A stretch of DNA of 64,000 nucleotides, from assembly GCA_009746045.1 (NCBI GenBank), contig RPFO01000104.1, forward strand, positions 4,782,477-4,846,476. The letters are read 5' to 3'. Positions 1 through 10,447 of this stretch are shown piece by piece. A program made the translations under genes and the position numbers. The notes under the pieces are model-generated. The model made no database searches. It saw nothing but the letters and a program-made list of their open reading frames with translations, and was not told the origin of the DNA. This stretch comes from Mesostigma viride (Eukaryota > Streptophyta > Mesostigmatophyceae > Mesostigmatales > Mesostigmataceae). The number at the start of each line of letters is the position of its first letter. Position 1 is the first letter of the stretch.

Positions 1-2193
1 GGGACCCGCTGCAGAAACCACTGCTCCAGGCCGCCCTTGTGGAGGCCTACGAGCACGCTCAGGACGCGGAGGCGGCCCAGTGCATCGCGGATGCCAAGGC
101 CTGCCAGGCTCGCAACCAGGGCAAGGACATGTGGTACCACCTCGACCGGCTCGGCGGACGGCGGCAGCGCACCCCGGTGGAGCACACGGGGGACGGCACG
201 GCGCCGGTAAGCCTTGACCGCTGGTTGGCCCACAATGTTTCCTTGACCGGTGGGGCTCGCGCCCCCCCCCGCCGCTTCACCCCGAGACGGCCGCCCGCCT
301 CGGGGTCGCCGGACCCCCGCCGCCGCCAGCGCCCCCCTCCTCGGCCGCGGACTACCAAGTCCCCGCCTTGCAGGAGGGCTGCCTTGCCACTGACGACGTC
401 GTCCCCCCTTCACTTTGAAGGAATTGGACGGCGCCCTTGCTCGCCTGCGGTACGATGCGGCGGTCGGTGCCGACCACCTTTCTGCTGAGCTGCTGAAGAC
501 CCCTGATCTGGCGGTTAGGGATCTTCTGCTGGCGTTCTGCAACCGTGTCCTGCTCTCTGACGAGCCTCCGCCTGCTGAGTGGCAGACGGCCATCCGCGTC
601 ATGCTGTACAAGAAGGGCTCTGCTGCTGACCCCGGTAACTACCGGGGTGTCTGCCTCCAGAGCGCCGCGCTGAAGGTCTTCATGCGCATGATGCTGCACA
701 GGCTCCGCGCCGCGCTGGACCCACACCTGGGTGAGTCTCAGATGGGTTTCCGTCGTGGTCGTAACACTGTCATGGCTGTGTTTGTCGCGCGCCGGTTGAT
801 GGAGGAGGTGCGTCGACTTCCCCCTGACAGTTTGCCGCTGGTCTTCATTTTTGTTGACTATATCAAGGCCTTTGACACGGTTCTCTGGGAGGCTCTTTGG
901 GCCATCCTAGCTCTGGATCGGGTACCACCTGCGTTTATTGCTGCCATTCGCCGTCTGTATGAGGGTTCACAGGCAGTAGTGCGGACTGCGGAGGGCACCA
1001 CTCCACCATTCCCCCTTCACCACGGGGTGTGGCAAGGTTGTGTCCTGTCCCCATACCTGTTCATTATTGTCGTGGATCACGTCATGCGCCGGGCACGTGC
1101 GCGCTTTACTGCTCTTAAGGGGTTCGAGCCAGGCTTGGACATCCTTAACGTGAAAGAGCACGGCGGGGTTAGACCTGGTTACCGCCTTGCCGACCTGATT
1201 TATGCGGATGATACCACCCTCATCGAGCGCCCCGAGCACATTCAGACCTGGCTGGACTGCCTGGGCCTGGAGGCGCGGGCGGTGGGGCTGGAGATTAGTG
1301 TCAAAACTGAGGCGATGGTGATAGGAGCATCCAGTAAACCACCGCTGCCGCGCCTGCTCGACGGGACGGAGGTCCCGTTCCGCGACCGCTTCAAGCTGTT
1401 GGGGAGCTGGCTTCCTGACACCGCCGACGATGTGGACACCCGCATCGGCCTTGCCTGGGCCAAGCTCCGTTCGCTCACACCCTACTGGCGCTCGAAGGGC
1501 CTGAACGGGCACCGCAAGCGCATGCTCTTCAAGGTCCTCGTCCTCACGGTGCTCACGTATGGCGCCGAGGCGTGGACCCTCCCCCCAAACTGGCAGCTCG
1601 GCTCGACGGCACAGTTTACAGGATGCTCCGGCAGGTCCTTAATGTAGGTTTTTCCGAGCGTCCGTCATCAGAGTCTCTGTATCATGGCATGCCTCGTGTT
1701 TCGGACGAGATTAGACAGCGTAGGATAGCATTTGTAGGACACCTTGCACGCACCAGCCAGGTCGACACCACCCTTGGTCTGGCCGGCCCCCAGCGGCTTG
1801 GACAGCCAGGGCGGCACATTCTGACCTGGCCTGGCCCCAAGGACATTCCCAAAAGGGTAGGGAAACCTGTCACCAACTACGTTCAGATGCTGCTGGACGA
1901 CCTCGTGGTCCCAGCCCAGTTTGAGCACCGCATCCACTCTCTCTCCCGTCTTTGGACTGCCATGCAGGACAAGACGCGGTGGAAGAAGATTGTCAAGGCA
2001 CACACGCCCGACCCTGTGGGCAAGCCACCTCCCCCCAAGCGGAGGAGGCGTTTTGATGAGTAGTGCAGTTAGGATTTTCTAGATAGAGTTAGGATAGTTC
2101 GATCACGCGGCTTCCTCCATCCATCATGAAATATGTGCTACATGACCTCCCCACGGAGGCATGTTATAATTTAATTTAATTTAATTTAATTTA
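1..2193 (+). mobile_element. LINE A: non-LTR retrotransposon, 5' end outside window
   Basis: A plus-strand non-LTR retrotransposon enters from the left edge. It carries a reverse transcriptase ORF, a short 3' untranslated region from 2064, and a pentanucleotide tail, (TTTAA)n, at about 2165-2193. Just before the tail lies a small hairpin, CCTCC-ccac-GGAGG, around 2149-2162. No LTR is seen. Antisense 3' fragments of the same family occur at 8441-8737 and 13660-13965, which supports the 3' end assignment. The left boundary and target-site duplication cannot be seen. Confidence 0.9.
39..2063 (+). pseudogene. Reverse transcriptase ORF of LINE A, broken by frameshifts
   Basis: This is the reverse transcriptase of a LINE, which copies element RNA into DNA at a nicked target. 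The longest open part is 415-1647. Motif A reads FVDYIKAFD at about 850-880, the motif before the active site reads WQGCVLSP at about 1030, and motif C is YADD at 1201-1212, so the catalytic aspartates are present. A thumb segment, LTYGAEAWTL, and a C-terminal region with GHLAR follow in another frame, ending at 2063. No RNase H or endonuclease domain is visible in this part; an endonuclease would lie upstream, outside the window. The reading frame shifts in C runs at about 262-270, 403-408 and 1581-1586, each consistent with one missing base. These are either real decay or homopolymer errors in the assembly. Confidence 0.88.
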
Positions 2194-2966
2194 ATGGAGC
2201 ACGTATACCTTGGATATCACCCTAGTATTTCAGGGGGGACTGCAACTGTACCCAAGCACTACATCCAAACACTTACATGTGATCAGAACTTACATGTCTT
2301 GTTTCACCCAGGGACCCACAAGATAATGCTAAAAATAGCTGGTGACCATTTTGAGTCACCAGTTTGGGGGGGGCTAGAATAAACATCCTAGTGCAGTTTT
2401 GAACATGGAAATGATAGGTAAGCATGAAACATGCATGATTATGTTTATTCCAGGCTCCAGCCTATGTGGCACAAATATATGCCACAATAAGCGTAAATGC
2501 TTGCAGACCCGCTGATACTGTGGTACTTATTTTTACATGCATCATTGATGGACCTTGCACACAAAGTCAAAACATCCCAGCACTTCTAGATAAATTAGTG
2601 ACCAAGGGACCATGCATGCAGTAACACTGAAAATTGCCAACTAGAAATAGGTGGCACTGTGACCATCACGGAGCAGATTTTCAAACTGCACAAGTTATGC
2701 ATAAACATGAAAGCTAATAAGACATGACCATGAAACCATAACCCATGCAGGCTAACAACATGAAACCAAATAACACATGCACAGGTGGGACCATGAAACA
2801 ATAACCCAGGCTAACAACATGAAACCAAATAACACATGCACAGGTGGGTCCATGAAACAATAACACACACTTCAAACCATGCCGGCCCATGGTGATACAC
2901 GGCGCGCATGAGCGCGGGCAGGAAAGGCCAAATGCCATGCCACGTAGGCAACAAATGCTAGCATTC
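2194..2966. other. Non-coding stretch with a 59-bp duplication
   Basis: No gene is recognised between LINE A and the piggyBac relic. A direct tandem duplication with period 59 (about two copies, starting at 2751 and 2810, sharing GGCTAACAACATGAAACC) lies at roughly 2733-2870. The AT-rich stretch before it looks like degraded non-coding repeat, but no family could be assigned. Confidence 0.5.
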
Positions 2967-4247
2967 TTAGTCAGCCTCCGTAGGACTATATCCCAGGCGG
3001 ACATGCTCCGCCCTGAGATGGCGGCGCCGCGCCACCCCCTTGAGCCTCCGGGTGGTGGCTGCTGCCCCCCTCGTGGTAGTGGCGCCCTTGAAATTCTTGG
3101 CGCATTCGCCACGCTGGGAGAGGCGCTGCCATACCCGCTGCTTCGTCACGTTGAAGTCCAGCCCCTCCACCTGCCCGGAGTGGAAGAGGCCGAAGCAGTT
3201 CCGCTCGCTGCATGTTGCTGCAGAACGCCATGTCACAGTGCTCGCACATGACCGAGCTAGGTCTTGTGCTTCCTGCCTTGCGCGCAGCACAGTTCAATGG
3301 CACAGAACCTGCTCCACCCAGAAATTTGCCCATCTCATGCATTGTTAAGGGGTGCCACTCACGCCCACCTGGCTTGCCTGCCCCCTTGAGCTCAGCATAG
3401 TCGTTGGTCTCCTTGACAATCTTGGCCACGACATCACGTTGGGACCAGAAAAGGGAGAACAGCCCGAGGGGCCCAAACTTGAGCTGGACAGGGGAAAGGT
3501 TTTGATAGCAGGCGGTACCCGTCATCGGCGACAGCATCGGAGTATCGGGAAAAGGAAACACACCTGGCTTGCCGAAACCAGATTTCCAGACAGTCTCGGC
3601 TGGCTCCTCAGTGGCAGGCGTGTCGTTAGGAAAAAACGAATCATCGAGCTCAGCCTCACCGCTCGGCACCGGAGCCTCCGCACCCTTCTGGTAAACAAAG
3701 TGGTCATCGGAAGCGTCCGAGACAACGCTCTCGCGGGCCGCCGCCTTGGTCTGACGGCGCCTTTTCGGGGCGTGGCTGATGGCTGGGTTCTTCTTCGGGT
3801 TGCCGACAGCGCGCTTCCCCGGCTCGCGTCGCTTGACCAGTGTGGGCAGCTCGATATCCTCGGATTTGTCGTCGTCGTCCTCGCCGGCGTCAGAATCGCT
3901 AACCTGGCCCTGCTCGCTATCATCGTCACTGCTACCTGCCGTTGGGACCTTCCTGGCTGCGCATTCTTTCACTAGAGCTTCGTACTCATCTGAGCTGCAC
4001 TCGTGAATATATGAAAATCTGCTCACGGGTGAATGGGTACGTGAGCTTGTCGTCCGGGAAATAGCACCGTGCACCATCTCCGGACCTGTTCACTGTCACT
4101 AGCTACCTTGCCCGGCAAACGTACCTCGCTGTGTTTTTCCCCATACTGCTCTATCGCCCAGTCTAGTCCGAACTTTTCCACAGGCACTGCCAAAATGCCC
4201 TTCTTTACCTTGAAAGTCCGTATATCTGCCTGCATTTCGTCCGCCAT
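2967..4247 (-). pseudogene. piggyBac-type transposase, internally deleted relic
   Basis: Read on the minus strand, the protein begins at about 4247 (MADEMQADIRTF). It has an acidic, Ser/Asp-rich and Lys/Arg-rich N-terminal part, then the start of the DDE_Tnp_1_7 (piggyBac) domain: FGPLGLFSLFW, VKETNDYAE and WHPLTMHEMGKFLGG at about 3330-3500. Directly after this comes the cysteine-rich C-terminal zinc-ribbon pattern, MCEHCDMAFC then NCFGLFH, at about 3190-3260. The catalytic DDD core that normally separates these parts, several hundred residues, is missing, so the gene cannot encode an active transposase. Frameshifts occur near 4060 and 3205. Terminal inverted repeats were not found with certainty; TTAGGGG followed by TTAA at 4551-4561 could be one end, since piggyBac targets TTAA. 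Confidence 0.75.
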
Positions 4248-4556
4248 GTCTACGTCCGCGCTCCCCCCTTTTTTCGCATCCTTCGTTTTCGTACGTTTTT
4301 GTCAATTTTTTTTACCGCCCAAACCTGCATGCACCAGGGTACCCTGTTGACTTTGACCAGGTTTTCCACCCTGATACGGTGGTCAAATACGGTCAGACAA
4401 GTGTCCTACGGATAGAGTGAATCTAGATCTTTTCGGTGGTCTAGTTGGTTCCCGCCAAAACCTTCCCGCCAAATCCCTACAGGGCGCACAAACTCATGCC
4501 GAATGTGAGGCATGAGAAAAACTCGCAGTCGAAAATCGGCACGAGGACGGTTTAGG
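4248..4556. other. Non-coding flank of the piggyBac relic
   Basis: No coding region is seen. The stretch probably holds the 5' flank of the piggyBac relic. It includes a T-rich tract at about 4296-4312 and ends at the AATT tail of the neighbouring retroelement fragment. Confidence 0.4.
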
Positions 4557-5340
4557 GGTTAATTAATCAATTAATTAATTAATTAATTAATTAATTCACC
4601 GCCTGGGCGGTGAGGCCTGCGTTGTTTTGCAGGCACTCGATGGCGATGGCGTTGTCCTGAGACCTGAAGGCGCTGGTCGATGTCGAGGAGCTGGGCGGTA
4701 AATGGCGTCGGTGGTCGGGCGGGGCCGGTGGCGGTGGAGGTGGAGGCGAGGAGGGTGGAGGTGGCGGTGGAGATGGTGTGGAGCTCGGGCCAGTCAGCGT
4801 GCAGCCCAGGGCTGCCACGTCTGCAGCGAGGGGAGTCACATGCTGCTCGACGGTGTCCTTAAGGAGGTCGCGGATGGTGTCGGTCACAGCGGTGCATGCC
4901 AGGAAAAAAATCAGGGCGTCGGAGCGCCCGAGGAGGGAGCAGAGGGCGATTTGTTGAAGGTGGGGACGGGCGTAGCTTTGCAGCTTTGCAGCCGTATACG
5001 TGCCGTAAGAGTTGCCACCTGACTGCAGGCGAAGGCCGCGGCCAGCCCGTAGGTGCATATGGAGTGCGTAGCACATCGACTCAAAAGCGTGTCGTACGTC
5101 CCGTTAAACAGGACGTGCAGCTGTTCACTCGGACCTTTCGATCTGCCAAAAGTGCCGGTCGTCGATGGGGAAATCGTAAAAAAGGCTGGGCCGGTGGCTC
5201 GGCGGGACGACTGCGCTTCAATGGGCTCAGGAGAGGCCGACAACGAGGCCGAAGAAGGGGCCGAATGTACCACTAAAGCCTTGGGAAGTGGCACTGCTGC
5301 CTTCCAGGCCGGGCGTCGGAACTCTAGGCGTAGCTTCATG
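4557..5340 (-). mobile_element. Fragment of ORF1-only retroelement, 3'-truncated, with AATT tail
   Basis: A minus-strand ORF1 fragment runs from about 5339 to 4597, with a frameshift near 5020. It shares QQHVTPLA/EQHVTPLAADVAALG, a proline-rich linker and NAIAIECLQNNAGLTAQAV with the fuller copies at 11962-13483 and 33255-34889. Coding homology stops in the middle of ORF1 and is followed at once by a tetranucleotide tract, (AATT)n, at 4557-4596. The copy therefore lacks the RNA-binding half of ORF1 and the 3' untranslated region, yet ends in a tail-like repeat. Confidence 0.75.
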
Positions 5341-5383
5341 CGTATAGCTCAGTGCAGGGCTCATCGCCGTCGCTATAAGCTGC

Positions 5384-5442
5384 GCTGCATCCAGGTGCGT
5401 TTGCTCGTCATGATATTGCGTAATAGCTTCGGGAATATATAT
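5384..5442 (+). repeat. Dispersed repeat F, left part (interrupted by LINE D and LINE E)
   Basis: The segment CGTTTGCTCGTCATGATATT to GGGAATATATAT matches the uninterrupted copy at 10965-11122. The repeat resumes at 7199 with the same GGGAATATATAT, so 5443-7198 was inserted into it. The class of repeat F is unknown. Confidence 0.75.
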
Positions 5443-5865
5443 TATAAAAGTATAATTACTTACAGCAGAGTGAAATCACTCAAACCAAAAAAGCAAACGC
5501 CCAGCTATAAACCTATATACAGAGCCGTGTCAAAGCTCTATATACTACGATAAGACCAATGGAAACGCCTAACGGGAGGAACCTAGTAGCCCTGCTGCAC
5601 CGCAAAATCAGCCCGCGTACGGCGGAGCATGATGTCAGCCATGGCCCGAGTCAGCGCCACCGACAAGCGCTGACGCCAATATGACGTCCAGGTCCGCGCC
5701 GACCATGGGGCCCGCTGGCCCTCCAGGTCCAGCCGGTCCTCCCGGAGCCGGCAACACTCCTTCATGAAGAAGGCGGAGGTCAGGGGCCCCATGGCCCCAA
5801 ACTCCTCCATGCAGGACAAAGGGCACCACACGATGGTGCCCGACGTCGCCGTAGGCCAGGAGCTT
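5443..5865 (-). mobile_element. LINE D, 5'-truncated copy 1
   Basis: On the minus strand the fragment encodes the C-terminus of a LINE polyprotein: EEFGAMGP, RLREDRLDLEG, WSARTWTSYWRQRLS, then a stop at about 5586. A 3' untranslated region of about 140 bp follows. The same C-terminus and 3' region occur on the plus strand at 35183-35431 and 36344-36400. The insert is bounded by a 12-bp direct repeat, GGGAATATATAT, at 5431-5442 and 5866-5877, which I take as the target-site duplication. A frameshift lies in the first third of the coding part. Confidence 0.82.
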
Positions 5866-5877
5866 GGGAATATATAT

Positions 5878-7198
5878 ATATTCATTGAGAATGATAAATT
5901 ACGGAGGTGAGAGGGGCATGCAACATAAGGAAAACCCCGAAAAGAAGAAGAACCCCGGCTGACAAAAATAATCGGAATCTGACACGGACATCCACGGATC
6001 ACGCCAGCTGCATAAGGTACAACTAACTACATCACAAAACTACGACGCGCAAAAACATCGCTGCCGGCCCACCTTTTAAAGACCCGGGAGGGATCTAGAC
6101 CGCATGGGTCGCGACAAAGTCGGCCCGGGTGCGGCAGAATAACACATCAGCCACGGTGCGAGTGAGGGCGAGTGACAGGCGCTGCCGCCAATACGAGGAC
6201 CACGTGCGGGCAGACCACGGGGCGGACTGAACCCTCGAGGTCGAGGCGGTCTTCACGGCGCTGGCAGCACTCGTGGAAAAACTTCGCTGTCTTTGGGCCC
6301 ATGGCCCGGAACTCCTCAAGGACAAAGGGGATGACCCGGTGCATGGGGCCCCACATTGCCGTAGGACTGGCAAACTTGTCGCGCTCAGCCACAGCGGCAG
6401 CAGCGCCGGCATCCACAGCCGCCCGGAGGATGTGGCGACCGGAGAGCGGCCGAGCCACGGAGACATCGATGAGCAGGTGGCAACCCTGCCCGTCGTAGTC
6501 AAGCACGGTAATGTCGGGGCGGTGGTTGGGTGAGTAGAGGGCGGCCCCATCCGCGTCCTCGCACTTGATGGTGGACTGCATGGGAAAGACCGACCGAACC
6601 ATGGCACACACCACCCGGCCGGAGGAGAGCGGTATGGAGATCTAGAGGAGCCAGTTCTGGTTCTGCTGGCCACCCATGCACGCGATGTAGTGCGTCCCAG
6701 TAGTATCGAGAGCAAGCCCGCAGCTGCCGCAGGACGCATCTGCATGCCGTGATGAGAGGTTGCGGGGCAAACAGCTGGTGGCGGAGAGCAATGGCGTAAA
6801 GGGCCGGCCGGAACCAGCGTGAACAAAGGGCTCATGGGCAGGGCGCGCAGGAATGCGGCCCCCACGCTCCCCTCAAGGGAAACGGAGTGCGAAGCCAAGC
6901 CTTCCCCTGATCGTTCAAGCTCGCATGCAGACCCATCCAGTCGGCACAGTGTATAGTATACCCGCGTAGGTCTTTTGTTGTTTTTCATGAACGCAGGCAG
7001 GGAAGACACTAGGACTGACGACAGTGGACACGCCGGGCGTGCCCCGGCCGGGGCAGGCGACGGTGGACGGCCTGGGCGGGGCGGACGAGGTCGCGGGCCT
7101 GCTGGATCCCGAGGTAAGAATCCTGCACTGCCTGCATGCACAACAACGGGGAAGGGGGATATGGGGTGACCAAGTCGGGAATGGCGCTGACGGCGCTC
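5878..7198 (-). mobile_element. LINE E, 5'-truncated, with RPADV-type nuclease-like domain
   Basis: The minus strand encodes the downstream half of a LINE polyprotein. After a decayed segment with AAFLRALPM (about 6845) come HRPDITVLDYDG, HLLIDVSVARPL, a helix with AERDKFA, then PFVLEEFRAMGP and RTWSSYWRQRLSLALTR, with a stop at about 6103. The order RPD, then D-V-S-V, then E..K, then F.P.V.E resembles the PD-(D/E)XK-like domain found after many LINE reverse transcriptases; nuclease function is inference. The insert lies between copies of GGGAATATATAT at 5866-5877 and 7199-7210. Several frameshifts mark it as dead. It is a relative of LINE D, not of LINE A. Confidence 0.8.
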
Positions 7199-7346
7199 GG
7201 GAATATATATCAGCGTGTGCATCTTAGAAAGACGAAGCAATGGTGATATTCACGGCCGAATTTGGTGCCCAAACTTGAAAGTTATGAGCTCCGCCGTCAG
7301 CCATGGCTACCTCGTGGCTCGTGGCTCGTGGCCTGACGCAGCCGGT
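7199..7346 (+). repeat. Dispersed repeat F, right part
   Basis: The stretch from GGGAATATATAT through GTGATATTCACGGC and GAGCTCCGCCGTCAGCC matches 10965-11122 closely and 8140-8238 more distantly. It continues repeat F after the LINE E and LINE D insertions and is interrupted again by LINE B at 7347. Confidence 0.75.
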
Positions 7347-8026
7347 GTTAATTAATTAATTCACATGAATAGACTGCGTCACGTGAGCATAAGTCCTCAG
7401 TGGGAGGGGAACATGGGATGGAATGGATGGTGTAAGCTAGCTAGGTCCTAGTTACAGGGTTGCGGGCACCACGGCCCGAATCGCTAGTGAATGGGCACCA
7501 TACGCGCCGGGCATACGTCACACGCGGAGCCCCCACAGACTTCCAGGGGTGGTCTCCTTCAACACTACTTGCCATCTATTCTTGTGCACAATCTGCCTCG
7601 GTATTACAGACAAACCAGGAGGCTGCCCGGGTGTGAGCCCGTCACGTCTAGGGTAGCACCTGTCCATGCCGAGTCTATCACGAAAAGTCCACGGGTGGCG
7701 GCCCTGCCGTGCGCGGCCTGGGGCACGCCAGGTGAGGACATATCGCCCAGGCTGGGCGGGCTTGCACATGCCAGCTAATTTATCTGATGTGTCTACCTGA
7801 TTGGTGTGGGCCAGTTGCCCGGCTAGGCCCTGGCAGGCGCCTGTAGAATGTGGGAAACATCTATAGGGCAAATCAGCGTACAATTTACAAATCCTCATTA
7901 CTAATGTGCAAACCAAAGGGGATGTGAAGGGCCTTGCGCCGCATCTTGGTGACGTTGCCGTCAAGTCATTGCTCCAGCTCCTGCGTCAGTCCAGGTCTCG
8001 GTGCCGTAGGAGTGTCCCGGTCTCGA
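7347..8026 (-). mobile_element. LINE B, 5'-truncated copy 1
   Basis: The minus strand carries the thumb of a LINE A-like reverse transcriptase (ETWTLTQELEQ near 7990), then GQLAHTNQVDTSD and RYVLTWRAPG, and ends at about 7518, followed by a 3' region with GACTGCGTCACGTGAG and a short AATT tail at 7347-7361. A perfect 9-bp duplication, GCAGCCGGT, flanks it at 7338-7346 and 8027-8035. Stops and frameshifts make it non-functional. Confidence 0.82.
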
Positions 8027-8237
8027 GCAGCCGGTACGTGTTGGCAGTCACCAAATCGCATACATCGTAAGCAAATCATCAATTAAAGTTAAGTGCATGC
8101 AGTGTTGCCATCGGAGACAGTCTGTACATACCGTTATTGTTAATTGTGATAGTCACGGCGAAATCTGGCGCCCATTGAACGTGAATTAAGCTACGGGTGC
8201 CGCCGTCAGCCGATGGCTATCCCGTGACTCGTGGGTC

Positions 8238-8415
<178 letters not shown>

Positions 8416-8440
8416 CGTGGGTCTCAGTTAGTTACATTAT

Positions 8441-8737
8441 AAAATAAAATTAATTTAATTTAAATTAAATTAAGGTAAATTATAACATGACTCTGTTGGG
8501 AGATCATGTACATAGTACATATTCCCTTGCTGCATGGATGGATGGAGGTGGGTGAAGCCGCGAAACCGAACTAGTCTAACTCTAAGCTAATCTACTATTC
8601 TATTCAGCAAAGCGCCCCTTGAATCCTCTGGGGGGGGGGGGGCTTGCCCGCAGGGGCTGGCGTGTGAGCCTGGACAATCGTCTTCCACCACTTCTTGATC
8701 TGCATGTTAGTTACATAGTAGTCAAGTGAGACAAGTG
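8441..8737 (-). mobile_element. LINE A-family 3' fragment
   Basis: On the minus strand the segment matches the 3' end of the LINE at 1-2193: KKWWKTIVQAHTPAPAGK near 8640-8700, then the untranslated region with the CTCCC hairpin and an AATTT-type tail at about 8441-8475. It is interrupted at 8737 by the hAT-like element; about 35 bp of matching sequence resumes at 10448. Confidence 0.75.
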
Positions 8738-10439
8738 CAGTGTGAGCCAATACGGCAGTACGGCAATACGGCAAAACCTCGGCGTATTGCGTATTTCGTA
8801 TTATACACGTATTATACGCGTATTATACGCCAAGAGCTCAAAAAGTGGTTTTTTGTTCGGAAAAGTGGATTTTCAATTAGGATAAAATATTCTAAGGTGT
8901 TTATCCCATGGGCGTGCCTCTCAAAAACTCTAGCTCAGTAATGTCTCAATCTTGATGAAAAACAATACAACGCACGTAGAGGTCGTCGGTAGCCGTTTGA
9001 CACTCACTTGGTTGTCTCATCAATTGTATGAAGTGTAATTAATTAATTAATTAGTTAATTATCACGTGACTGCGTCACGTGGGTGCCAATACAAAGTAGA
9101 GGAACCTTCAACCCCTGTACACAATGAGAGGGAGGGAGGGCGCCCTAGCTTCTCTCACTGCCACCGCCCACCAGTCGGTGGGCAGGCCACATCGAGCGCT
9201 CTATCCACATCACGGGGCCGGGGCGCATCACTGTGGGACAACCATTATTAACGATACCAGAGGTAGGCTGAAGCATAGCTGATGATGTACAAGAAAGGTG
9301 AAGTGGGCTCAACGGGCGTCTGCTAAGGCATAAGCAAATGGCCACGCTGAGCCATGGCTGGGCTAATGTGATTGCGTTCATGCCACTCTAAAACGTTGGG
9401 GCTACTCTAAGCCGTTGGGGCTAGATCAGTATACTATGCTCGAGAAATACATGGCAAGTCATGCTATAATGTAAAAGCTATGTCGATTGCCCTCTTCTAG
9501 ACAGCTGGCTAGAATCTATTCTGGGGGAGCCCTAGGGGGCGTCGACAGTTTGTTGTTTACATAAAGGTCATGAAGTGTGATACTCATCCACTGCATGGTA
9601 TATAGATTGCTAATTGAACTAATTCCTTATTACAACCATGAACTTATTGATAGGTATACGATTCGACCCAAAACCTTGATACAGTATGCAATAAAACGTG
9701 AACAGGATAGCACATACCAGATCAAAACCGCAGATTAATTACCTTCCTTGCTGGAGCTAGCCGGATGCCCACCTCATCGACGTAGCTGCGAGCCGCTTTC
9801 CTGGCCGTCGTCGCCAATAAAACATGTCAGCAATATATTTTACACATCTATCCGCGTACAAACGTATCGACTTATTTCCCGCCTAGTAACAGTTAGCACA
9901 TGCACAGCGACCGACCTGGTCGCTGATCAAACGAGGTTGCTGCACCGAGCATAGGGTCGAGACATATCTGCGCACACCCAGGCGTTGCCTGACAATGATA
10001 TACGCTGTTTAGGACCTATGGATCATGCCTGCAAAATTGCAGTTCAAAATGTCAAGCCATGCTCCCATACCATGCAGTCAGATTTCTGCACCTCCATGGC
10101 CGCGGAGGTCAACTATCATATTTATGCAAGTCGGTCTCGTTTTGCCATCGTTTACCCACGCCGTCAACTGGCAGAGATGACAAGCGGGACCAACCGTAGG
10201 CCCGTACTCCCCAAGTACGGTTCAGGCTGCGTACCTGCCTAGGTCAGCAACGCCAAAACTAGCTCTGGCGCCAAATTCCGGAGCCGGGCGCCGTATAATA
10301 CGCGAAAAATACGTATTATGCGCCGTATTTGCGTTGAGAACGCAATACGGCGTATTTCTAGTACGTTAGTACGCCAAACCTCGCCGTATTGTATAATACG
10401 GCGTATTTACCGTATTATACGGCGTATTGGCGTACGCTG
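8738..10439. mobile_element. Non-autonomous hAT-type DNA transposon
   Basis: The 1,702-bp element starts CAGTGTGAGCCAATACGG and ends with the inverted counterpart of CAGCGTACGCCAATACG. It is flanked by a perfect 8-bp direct repeat, GACAAGTG, at 8730-8737 and 10440-10447. An 8-bp duplication with CAG...CTG termini is the hAT signature. Both ends hold many subterminal copies of a CGGCGTATTATAC-like motif in both orientations (8750-8830 and 10285-10435), as is usual for hAT transposase binding. No transposase ORF is recognisable inside. An antisense LINE 3' end with an AATT tail sits inside at about 9036-9115. Confidence 0.85.
9036..9115 (-). mobile_element. LINE 3' terminus inside the hAT element
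   Basis: An AATT-rich tail at 9037-9062 adjoins the palindromic terminus CACGTGACTGCGTCACGTGG. The same terminus occurs on the plus strand at about 36737-36785 followed by a TTAATTAA tail, and variants occur at 7362 and 33070. The arms CACGTGAC and GTCACGTG can pair. No clear target duplication was found. Confidence 0.65.
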
Positions 10440-10447
10440 GACAAGTG

